Source: Telmatactis stephensoni
Taxonomy: Eukaryota > Cnidaria > Anthozoa > Actiniaria > Isophelliidae
Reading direction: 5' to 3'
Length of the DNA: 64,000 nucleotides
Assembly (NCBI GenBank): GCA_029948255.1
Contig: JALIZF010001710.1
Span: 372,001 to 436,000, forward strand
The notes under the pieces were generated by a model. The model searched no databases. It was not told the origin of the DNA and saw only the letters and a program-made list of their open reading frames with translations. Position numbers and translations under genes: made by a program. Below, one piece after another: positions 1 through 9,378 of this stretch; position 1 is the first letter of the stretch; each line of letters opens with the position of its first letter.

Positions 1-1360
1 TAATTCAATACCTGCTTAGTCAAGCGTTTAACATTGTTTTCGAGTTGAAGCGTTTACGTGTGGACGAGTCTAACCGCATAGAAATGTATAAGTTTACTAG
101 CATCAAGTTGTTAGTGTGATGCCGCTGTAAACGGCCATCGTTTTCGTGTGGATGCAAATACTTTTATGCGTTTACAAACGTAAACGCATACGTGTGGACA
201 GAGAGATGCTTTTGAGTGGCAAATTCCTTTCTCATCACTTAAATACTCTGAACCCTTGGGATATGATTATCACAAAACTGCTATTGTCTTAAACACAACA
301 AATACTAATCCCGTGGCATAACCTTGCGCCCGGCTTAACAACTACTAATAGAATGTGTACATTTCGTGACGCTATTAAATACATATCTTAAATGCATATA
401 TATATATACCTTGAGATTAACCTCATATATATATATAATACATATATTTCGTAGTTTATCGTTGTGTTATCATTATAGCCTTTTATACATTCGTATAATG
501 TACTACACTTATCAGCTACACCGAAATACCAAAGAAAACAGTTTATCAGCTCTTACAGATAACAAAGCCCGAAGAAATGTCGTTTAAAAGATCAACTGAC
601 TATGTGGTATTACTGAAGATATTAAAAACCCATGAATATTAAGACTGTCTGCGGATCACCTGCTCGATTAGTACACAGCAAGAGAGGAAGCATAATTTTT
701 TTTTACTAGAAAACATCTTTAGATGTAAACCATATTAGTACACTGGCAAAGAACGTAATTACGTATTTGGCAAAACTCAATCGTGCGAACTTGCACATCG
801 ATAGAGCAAGCCAACTAATACAAATCGTAAGATGTGCCAGGTTCAAAATGGACCAGTGGAGAGAAAATAAACTGATGCGACTGACGAGCTAAAATTGTTC
901 TTTATAATTAAAGTCGCTCATATAATCAAAAAGGGATTTTGTAGGGAAAAAAGCTAGATGCCAACAAACTATCGTCTTATATTCTTTCAGTACTATTCGA
1001 TTTATTGTCGCCTCACTTGATTCTTTGGATGACCAGAAGTTTGAAGGAAAATGAAATCAATTAGTATGCTAACGACAAACGGCTTTAAGATTCGGGCTAG
1101 TTTACACTAGTGACATAAACAGAAACGCAAGCAACATATGCAGAGTCAGTCTACGTTCACACTAGACGGATTAACTTTCAACACGAATCTTTTTGCTGCC
1201 GTTGGGACCTCTGTCCACACTAAAACAGCATTTTCCTTTCGATAACGAATTCATTGTTTCAGTGCAGCGGGATAGCAAAGAGTTGGAAACAATGCATTTC
1301 CAAATTTATCCCGACTAGTGTGAACGTAGCCTCAGTCAGCATCGCATTTATCACAACGAT
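1..1360. other. Intergenic, AT-rich, with MITE-like fragments
   Basis: No supportable gene. Positions 1-205 hold three related words around 'cgttt(a/t)cgtgtgga' (about 50-66 and 137-153, and an inverted-context copy at 180-200), as in degraded inverted-repeat MITEs. Positions 1085-1250 have further 'cacacta' words of the same flavour. The open frames here (for example 366-587) are AT-repeat translations with no domain signal. Confidence 0.4.
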
Positions 1361-1627
1361 GTCAGAAAAGACAAGCACTGCTGATGAGCAGTACATTACT
1401 GGGTCTGTATGTTGCTTGTACTTAAGTCACTGGTAAAATGACAAGCACTGCTAATGAGCAGTACATTATTGAGTCTGTGTATGTTGCTTGTGCTTATGCT
1501 TGTGTCACTAGTGAAAAGACAAGCACTGCTAATGAGCAGTACATTACTGAGTCTGTGTGTGTTGCTTGTGCTTATGCTTATGTGACTAGTGAAAAGACAA
1601 GCACTGCTAATGATGTTTATACTCATT
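1361..1627. repeat. Minisatellite, about 3.3 copies of a 70-78 bp unit
   Basis: The word 'acaagcactgct' recurs at 1371, 1441, 1519 and 1597, giving periods of 70, 78 and 78. Each unit continues into 'gagcagtacatta' and 'gttgcttgt'. The unit length is a multiple of three in the last copies, so both strands give spurious repetitive open frames. The array lies just beyond the stop codon of the minus-strand glycosyltransferase. Confidence 0.85.
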
Positions 1628-1699
1628 GACTTCACTAATGTGCTAATGTATTAATATTGGTTTTAATTTGGTGATTTTTTGTTAAGTGTTACAATTCTT

Positions 1700-2465
1700 T
1701 CAAAATGTCAAATTGGCGATCTTCTTCTGAGCGCCACGCCAAATGCCATTTCCCACTGACCAATGAGGATTGTCCTTACAGGGTTTGGGTTCGTAACGAT
1801 AGTAACGAGCCATTTCAGTCCAGTTAAATCCCCAATATCGACACATTGATCGATAATCCGGGATTTCTAGGATTTCCTTGGGCCCATCGTTACTTCTTTG
1901 ATCATAAAGAACCATCTGTTTTTCATACGCTCCATGGACACCAACGAAAATATCACAAATATTGGTTAGATTATTGAAGTACGTCATGTGAGCAGCTCGA
2001 GGGGTGTGGTGAAGTCTAGGATCGTGGAAGTACAACCTAGATGGGACATCGTTTAGCCACATTGCTATTTGTTGGTCTGAATGAGGATGACATAGCATTG
2101 TAGACTTGTCTTGTGACAAAAACCGTTCAATTATATCACTACTAAATAGAATCCAAGCCTCGTCGACGTAAACTAAATCCTTTTTGCAGTAAAAATATCC
2201 CCAAACTAGATCTCTTTGAGGACGATGCTGCAACTCGTTGGTCAGCCTGTCAAGACATATGAAGTAGTCATCATCAGCATGAAGAAAATATGTAAAGTTA
2301 AAATGACTTGAGATCCATTGAACTTGATGAAGAAAACGAAGTCCAAACCGTCGCCCTTCTTCTGTAGGTTGTAAAATCATATCATTATATTTTGAGTTTT
2401 CCTCACGTAATTTGGCCAAGATGTCCTCTGTAACGTTTCCAGTCAGTGAAGAAGAAACAACGAAT
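1700..2465 (-). CDS. Family 31 beta-1,3-glycosyltransferase, C-terminal exon
   Basis: This exon encodes the catalytic part of a Golgi beta-1,3-galactosyltransferase-type enzyme (GT31), which transfers a sugar from a UDP donor to a glycan. Visible features are the metal/UDP-binding DxD motif inside HADDDYF, an upstream segment with a conserved E..YNDM, and N-glycosylation sequons (NLTN, NWTE). The exon starts at 2465 behind a good acceptor (pyrimidine tract, then CTGCAG), with incoming phase 2, and ends at a stop at 1700. The frame is open without ATG up to the acceptor, so the start is upstream; exon 8967-9200 supplies a matching N-terminus. The exact acceptor sugar cannot be told from sequence. 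Confidence 0.75.
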
Positions 2466-2469
2466 CTGC

Positions 2470-3720
2470 AGAGAATAAAGAGAATTAGTATCCACCAACT
2501 TCGTGGTCTATCACAAATTCTGCATTTCGATTGGCTACTCTAATAGGGGGATATTCGTGATAGCCCATGGTTCAAAAAGGGCCGATTTTGAAAAGAAAAA
2601 CAATGGCGGCTGTTAATGGCTGTTTTTTATTATTCATCTTATTTTAAGTTTGACCTACAATTGGTGGATACTGAAACAATTACAACTCTCGCCCTCATTG
2701 GGCACAGGTCAAATAGCTCACTCGGCGTACGGCTTCGCGGGCTAATTAACGGCCGAATGGGCTATTCAAACTCGTAGTCCATGAGGCCGAGAGGTCTAAT
2801 TGTTTTAGTATTCACCAACATATTGGGCCAAAGGTGAATGAGACTAAACAAAACAAAGAGAGAAAAATGTTTTATTGATGTTATTACTCGCGCTTCCTCT
2901 CAACTCGGGCTATCACCAATAGCCCGAGGTTAGGGAGCCAATCAGAATGCAGGATTTGTAATAGCTAATGATCCATAACCCATTCGGACTATGGGTCTAA
3001 TTGTTGACCCGTGCGGCCCTGCTGGCGCGCTCTTAATCAACTTTCGATGGAAAAAGGTGACGTAATTGGGACCGGTCCTGCCTCATACTGGAAGAAAAGG
3101 CAAGTAAGCTAGACTTTACGAGTACTCTTAAGTAACGTGGTTACTGAAAGCTTCAGTGAAACGGGGAGGATATGGCTGAGATGGGCAAACCCTTTGCTTA
3201 ATTTGATTAAAAAATTGTGTTTTAAGGGACCGGTCACTATTTAACGGGGGGAAGTGCCGCTAGTTTTGTTAAGACATGTCCAGTAGCGAAAAAATTATGC
3301 CCCCCCCACGGTAGTTAGGCTTCAAAAATTTATAGCCCTCCCCATTTCAATGTCTAAGAATATAAGACCCTCCCCCATGGCACTAACGAGTGAACAAGGC
3401 ATGCGCAAATAAATATAATTAGAATTACTAACAAAAGAAATTATTCACATTTTTTAACATCGATATTAATTAATCAACAGTGCTTCAATAATGTAGGGAT
3501 TTTCCCTTCTGTGTCCTGACTGTTCTGCACGTCCTCCCCGATCTTAGGTGCAAAGAACGTCACTGATGTCTCTTCTTCCATAGTTCTTCTGTTTCCATAT
3601 AGTTCTCTTTCAAGTCTTTATGTCACTGTCGTTCTCATCTTTTATCACGAAATGGTACGTAAGATTAAACTGACTGGTTCGGAAGCTTCATACAAGTATG
3701 ACGAAAGCTGACTATCCAAA
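2470..3720. other. Intronic/intergenic stretch with inverted-repeat element
   Basis: No coding signal. An inverted repeat spans 2661-2819, with arms starting 'ttggtggatactgaaacaat' and ending in its near-complement 'attgttttagtattcaccaa'. At 3228-3380 there is a block starting 'gggaccggtcactatttaac' with C-rich tracts. An inverse relative occurs at about 8750-8850 ('gttaaataatgactgaccgg'), which suggests a dispersed MITE family. Confidence 0.45.
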
Positions 3721-3722
3721 GT

Positions 3723-4238
3723 TTTACAGTTAAGGAGCATGTTATTATCGATCGATGAAAAACTGTCTGAGCTAAAAAAACAAGGCATCGCCGATGTATT
3801 TCTTTAACTTTTCTGGTCAAAAGCGAATATTGCATTCCCAAAAACAGAACAAGCACAAGGAATCCATGAGAAAATTCCTGCGCAGAACTAAACGAATTTC
3901 GGAAGTGCTTAAAAAGATTGCCCCTACACTAGAGGAGGACTCTCAATGTGGGGAAGACCACTTGAAAGTTAAGCTTGTTTCTAGCCTTAAAAAAGGGAGA
4001 GACAATGGGTAAAATATTTGCTATAAATTAAATTCATCACTCCAATTCTATAAGTAAAGAGGCAAAGTCAAAGCTATCAGAGCTATTGGAGCCAACGGAT
4101 AATGACCAGGAAGGTATTAACGATGATTCTGAAGATGAAAGCAGTGATAAAGACGACTTGCACAGTGATGATGATTCTGTTGGCGATGATGAAGATGCTG
4201 CATCAAGCATCAAGGCCTGGGTCAGGAGGCAAATCTGA
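3723..4238 (+). pseudogene. Unrecognised coding-like fragment, lysine-rich then acidic, in broken frames
   Basis: Three successive plus-strand frames look protein-like. A short frame after a possible acceptor (TTTTACAG before 3731) gives SMLLSIDEKLSELKKQG. The second, 3794-4012, is lysine/arginine-rich (RKFLRRTKRISEVLKKIAP). The third, 4032-4238, is strongly acidic (DNDQEGINDDSEDESSDKDD) and ends at a TGA. They are in different frames separated by stops and only about 20-40 bp, so they are either exons with very short introns or a frameshifted relic of a gene or transposon. I do not recognise a family. Confidence 0.25.
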
Positions 4239-4239
4239 A

Positions 4240-4958
4240 GCTTATGATCGATTTTTAGTTTTATGTCATTAACATATCCAAACAACGTGAAATTTTGCAG
4301 ACCAATAGAACTTAGTAAAGTGTAGAACCTTGGCCCAAAAATTTGTGTAAGAGTGGTCACGTGATCAACTAGTGGGATAAAATATAAAAAAAACAGTTTT
4401 TTAAGGGTACGGTGGCGAATTTAAGTGATACACAAGAACAGATACTTCGATTGTAGTTCGTTTTAACAGTTTAAAAAGATAGCGCTTGGAATGGATGACC
4501 ATCACTCTTCTGTAAAGAGATATTGCATAAAACAGGTCACGTGACCAGATATAGAAATTACATTTTATTCCAAATCTACTTAGTGAAAAGCGATAGTCAA
4601 CCATTCCAAACGATAAGTTGTAAAACACATAGGGAGGAATAGATTTATACTAGTTGTGGAAAGAAACTACAAAAACTCGACACCGTACAGCATTTTTAGA
4701 ATTTTCTGTCTTAATGACGTCATCAGTCACGTGATCAAAAAAACTTTAACATTAAAAAAATAAGGAACGTAAAATACAATCCCTACACTAGTTTGTGTCA
4801 CAAATAAACAAATTCCTGTCAAGATGTCGAACTGAAAACATAAATGCTCATGGCTGATAAAATTAACCCAGGCCTTAACATACTTATCATGATAATGATG
4901 ATGTCAATGATGTAGCGAATTATGATTCTTTCTTTCTTTCTTTCTTTCTTTCTTTCCT

Positions 4959-4990
<32 letters not shown>

Positions 4991-4994
4991 TTTT

Positions 4995-5049
<55 letters not shown>

Positions 5050-5594
5050 AACGCAAGATTCATGATCATCAGGTCGTATCCTTCACTCACTCCTCCCCCC
5101 CTCAGTAGTGCCCTCTGATTTTTGGTTGTGAGCCCGAGTCCATGTTTTGTATCTGGGTCCATGTTTTCTAACTCCAGTCCAGAGTCCATATTCTAGAACA
5201 TGACTGATGACGATAACGGTGATTTTGGGAATGGAGATTACTCCCGTGATGGTGGTCACAGTCATCAAGATTCTGAGGAGTCTGAAGCATACTAGGGTGA
5301 TTCAATCACTGGAATTCCATTCCGGCGACTATTTGTCTGACGGACTGTGATTGATCATAAATCGCTTCATTTGACAGCTAGTCCAAATGTCGGATGACTG
5401 AACTCAAAGTGGTTTTATTTTATTTGTATTTATAGTTTTAACAATGCTTTCGGTTGTTCTTGTAAGTTGTTTACTTGAGAGATACATCCCATTCAAAGTT
5501 AAAAAGACTATTATTTTACAAGTTCTGAACAAACCATTTAAAGACAAATATAGATCAAATACATGTACAATATAATAATCACAGGTTTCATTTA
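4240..5594. other. Non-coding interval with a CTTT microsatellite
   Basis: No supportable gene. The notable content is the microsatellite at 4926-5049. The minus-strand poly-KERK frame through it is a translation artefact. Confidence 0.5.
4926..5049. repeat. (CTTT)n microsatellite, about 124 bp
   Basis: Nearly perfect tetranucleotide tract with two interruptions (tttccttc and ttttttc). It lies in the presumed large glycosyltransferase intron. Confidence 0.95.
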
Positions 5595-5832
5595 AGCCGC
5601 GGCTACACGAGCGATTTTTTGCTTGAAAAGGCGACGCGATTTTTTGAAATCACCCACGTGGTAGCCACATGAGCGGCAAATGCATGTGTTAGAAGACTGC
5701 TCAGTAGAGACTTTTCTTGGGTTCACAAATGCTTTTAATTTCCAAAATACGTACTTCTTTACACCTTCTTACTCTTACAACTTCTCCTCGATTCTGGGTG
5801 TATATGACTATTATAGTTGCAGTGTTCAACTA

Positions 5833-6045
5833 GGTAGAGGCTATTTCGCGAGCTTCAGAACGACATTTCGCGTCAAAGGACCCCATTATTAGAGCTAGAT
5901 TTTAGGTTTTAGGGTTAGGTTTAGGGCTAGGTTAGGGGTAGACCCTATCCCAGTCCCTAGCCCTAAACCTAACCTTTTTCTAGCCCTAATAACGGAACCT
6001 TTTGACGCGAAATGTCGTTCTGAAGCAGGCGAAATAACCTCTACC
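5833..6045. mobile_element. 213-bp hairpin MITE with 9-bp target duplication and telomere-like core
   Basis: The flanks carry a perfect 9-bp direct repeat GTTCAACTA (5824-5832 and 6046-6054). The element begins ggtagaggctatttcgc and ends with its near-complement; the arms run past 'cagaacgacatttcgcgtc'. The loop side of both arms is built from (T)TAGGG/TTAGGTT-type words, at 5900-5940 and in complement at 5950-5990. A 9-bp duplication with long inverted repeats fits Mutator-like elements. Confidence 0.7.
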
Positions 6046-6078
6046 GTTCAACTAAGTGGTTTGACCGGTTTTTTACCT

Positions 6079-6181
6079 TAGCCTCCTCCGCAGGCAACTG
6101 TTCGCTTTTTCGCTTTGGGCCTCCTGTGTTAAAGAAAAATTTCGCACAGGAAGCCCAAGAGGTTGCCTGCGAAGGAGGCTA
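6079..6181. mobile_element. 103-bp MITE with 9-bp target duplication
   Basis: Terminal repeats are 'tagcctcctccgcaggcaac' and its one-mismatch complement. The flanks carry the 9-bp direct repeat TTTTTACCT (6070-6078 and 6182-6190). It lies 25 bp from the previous 9-bp-duplication element, inside the same 2.5 kb host element. Confidence 0.75.
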
Positions 6182-8137
6182 TTTTTACCTATTAATCAAA
6201 GGTTTTGCAGTGCTAGACAGCATGCTATTGGTTGCTAAGATCAAGCTCGAAGCTCATTGACTTTGTTGACTATAACAAACACAGAGAAGGTTTCCGTAAA
6301 ATTCTTAGTGTTTTCTGGGTCAAAACACTTGGTTACAACTGTGTCCAAATAGATAAAATCGAAACTGCTTAAGTGGTCAAAATTGTTTTGCTTGACAAGT
6401 TACTTGCTGGAAGAACAACTCGCTCAAAAGTTTGGGTGTGTACCCTGTTGTGTAAAATATATCATCAAAAATATTGACTAAAATTGGATTAATAATGTCG
6501 TGTGTCAGGAGGCTAGAAAAGTATAAATTTCTAACTCAGGAAAAGCACTAATTTCATCTTTAGTTTCCTTGACAACCACTTGTCCTTGAGAACTTTTTAA
6601 TTGTAAGAACAAAAGCAATTAAGCTGTTGACCTTGTACAACACCTAGTGTCAATAGGTCAGTAATTGAACCTTATTGATCGGTACTTGAAAGGTTAAGTT
6701 TAATTACTCGAAGGACTAGAGTTGAACTTTGTACTTCAGCTGCTCAGCTCACGGGCGATAGGACAAACTGATAGGATAATAATCATCTGAAAATTTGCTT
6801 AAATAAATAAATAACGTTTTAGAAAGCCAAATAGTCTTTTACAAGGCCCGTAACTTCTTTAAAACTCCAACCGGTGCGTTAGAAATCCGTACGGTTCAAC
6901 TGTAGCCAACGGTCTGTTGACGCGAACATGATATCCCCTCGCCAGTAAACGCGGTTTAATCATTGACAAAAGAACCCAGGGAAAAGAAAATCCCAGGGTA
7001 GGCAACAACCCTACTATTGTTCTCTCGTCTTCCAATTATCGTAGTTCGAAAGTGACATTTGTGGGGGACAGTGATGACAGATTTTGCCCCTTATACAAAC
7101 AACCCCAGCGCTCACTGAACTTTACGTGCCTGGCCAAGGTCTTGTCAGCACCACGGTAAAGCAAACACAGATTACGTTATCGCTTGCTCATATCCTCTCG
7201 ACATGAAGTAGTCTGACAATCTTTTTATAGTTCAGGCTACTCTGAACAATTTTACATATCGAAAATCGATCTGGAAGTAATGATTTAGGATAATTCCGGG
7301 AAATCTCGATTCTCAAAATATGAGAAGAATGTAAAATTCAAACGCTCCTTCTATTGTTCTGTCAACCAATCAGAGTGCTCCAAATAACTGTATTGGCCAG
7401 AGCCTCTCGTTTCTCGGTCGCTGACCAAGAGGAACGCAGGCTCTGGGTACGAGATTGAACCGGTTCTGAACATAGTTTTGACGCAAGCGCAGAAGACGAA
7501 TATCTGCCTATGCATTTAAGTTAGCGTCATCAATTAGTTTTGTTTATCAACAGACTTTGAGTCAAGAAATATCTACTTGTTCTTGACTAAGACTTTAGTT
7601 CTTATATCGGCTTAGTTTGTTTTGACTTAAATGTACAAGCGATTGTCATCGACGCTTTGTTAAGTTAATCCTTTTACAAAGAGTTATTGTAGGATTAAGG
7701 TCATTGAGTCAATAGGTCTTGTTAAGGTCAACATCGTGAATATCTAATGAGTCTTCAGTAGAACTCACTACAACCAGTTCAGTGGGTTATGCTAATGAAC
7801 TCCTATAAATAGGGCTAGCTACTAGCTTAGTTCAGTAGTACATATGATGTCTATGATGATATTCTTACTCACAGTTTGACTACAAAGCTGTAAACTACTA
7901 CTGTTTGTGACGACGAATAAAGATTCCGAGTACACTCTACCATTTGGTCTCTCATAGAACCAAAACAACCAATGTAACACGTGTAACACATGCTGGTAGC
8001 AAAAACTGCCGATAAAGGTGGCATGACAAGAAGGACTAGTTTTCATAAACAAATATGGTGTACGAAATTGTAACGGTGATGTCAAAAAATCGTGTCGCCT
8101 GTGTAAGCAAAAAATCGCTCGTGTAGCCACAGCTTTA

Positions 8138-8966
8138 GTGACGTGCCAACTGGGGTGAGTCTCCTATAAACATGGTGTGAGGTGAAGGTAATCATCTATC
8201 AGCGACCGGTACTTAGATACAGCATGCACAGCAGTCCTCCTTAAATCCTTTTTGTGGTTACTGTAGTTCCTGGCCTGCAGTAGTAAAGACCTTTAATTTG
8301 TCTGTCAACAGCTATTAGGTGTTTGCCTTTGTCCTTCTATTATCATGCATGGTATTATATATCTCACATGCAAAAATATTCCGTGCATGCGAATATACCA
8401 GTTTATTCAACTTTTTATTTCACTATATATCTAAAATTGTTTGCTGTAAAGACTTCTACAACGGCATTTTTGACACAATAACAAATCGTGTATTTTTTCG
8501 TTCATGTTTCAGATGTTTTATCCATTACGTGACCAAACGCATCAGGTCAAATAGAACATAAAAATAACTTGAATTTCAATAAACTTCCAAGGGCACTAGG
8601 ACAAATTCGGTGTGTGTGTATGAGTCGAAGTAAACCCCTACCTCCACCCCCAACCAAGGGACAGGCCTTGAAATGTTTCTATATCTATATTTGGATTTGA
8701 GGCCAGTAACCACATGGCCTCATAGAGGTCTATTTTTATAAAATTAGACTAAAATTGCAACCCTCCTCAAAAGTCGCGTTTAAAAAAACTGACCCTCACC
8801 CAAAAATAGTGGCCCTCGCCCACCCGTTAAATAATGACTGACCGGCCCTAATCGGCGACTTAGCTAGGAGTGTGTTCCTCTAGTTCTAAAACCTAACTTC
8901 ATCTATATATACATGCACAACAAATTGCGATACAATTAAAATACCTATAAAAGTAGAAATTCAAAC
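8138..8966. other. Non-coding interval, glycosyltransferase intron
   Basis: No gene seen. The segment at about 8640-8850 contains C-rich 'accctc' words and a 'gactgaccggccct' end that mirrors the block at 3228, probably part of a dispersed repeat. Confidence 0.4.
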
Positions 8967-9200
8967 CTTTCTATTATTGTTGCAATATCTCCAGTACGCT
9001 GAACGAATGGCATCTCGTCTTGGCCTCCTTGATGTTGCTGACGTTATCGCTACTACAAAGAATACGTTTTCCTTGGTGGAATGCTTGGCAATGCTGGAGG
9101 ATGTAAATTGGTTATTTGGTGCAGAAATTTTAAAAATCAAAACTAAAATAGTGCTGACTACAAACAAGGAAATAACACGCCACCGGATTCGAAAAATCAT
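8967..9200 (-). CDS. Family 31 glycosyltransferase, N-terminal exon (signal anchor)
   Basis: ATG at 9200. The product starts with a short basic tail and one hydrophobic segment (about residues 8-24, WRVISLFVVSTILVLIF), the type II signal-anchor layout of Golgi glycosyltransferases. It then shows the family 31 entry motif FFVVAITSA....RRDAIRSAYW. The frame hits a stop at 8961, directly after a possible donor AAAG|GTTTGA, so I end the exon at 8967. It joins the catalytic exon at 1700-2465 by content. Its end phase is 0 while the downstream exon needs phase 2, so a short middle exon of length 2 mod 3 is probably missing from this model. Confidence 0.65.
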
Positions 9201-9378
9201 TTTGTTTTGTTTTGTTTTGATCTAGATCTGTTATGGTGTCGTTGTTCTGATAGAATTAATGGAGGAATCGGTCTGGTTTGAGTAATTAATTATGAGCGCA
9301 TTGTGGGTTATTTAATCCCTAGGTTTCATGGACTTTGCCCCGGAGCCTCGTTAGCTTGCAGTTTGACTAAGGCCTAGT

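Larger units (their letters stand above)
5595..8134. mobile_element. 2.54 kb TIR element, non-autonomous, TTA target duplication
   Basis: The left end (agccgcggctacacgagcga...) and right end (...gctcgtgtagccacagct) are inverted copies over about 50 bp, including the shared 'gcgattttttgc' segment. Both ends abut TTA (5592-5594 and 8135-8137), as expected of a 3-bp PIF/Harbinger-type duplication. I found no transposase-like frame inside, so it appears non-autonomous. It carries the two smaller elements at 5833-6045 and 6079-6181. The interior (6190-8060) is otherwise featureless AT-rich sequence. Confidence 0.6.

Noticed and set aside
1361..1627. Regularly spaced repeats resembling a CRISPR array
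   Set aside because: Whole units are conserved without unique spacers, so it is a minisatellite. The same applies to 11868-12180 and 36791-36958.
4920..5189. Poly-(KERK) protein frame
   Set aside because: Translation of the CTTT microsatellite.
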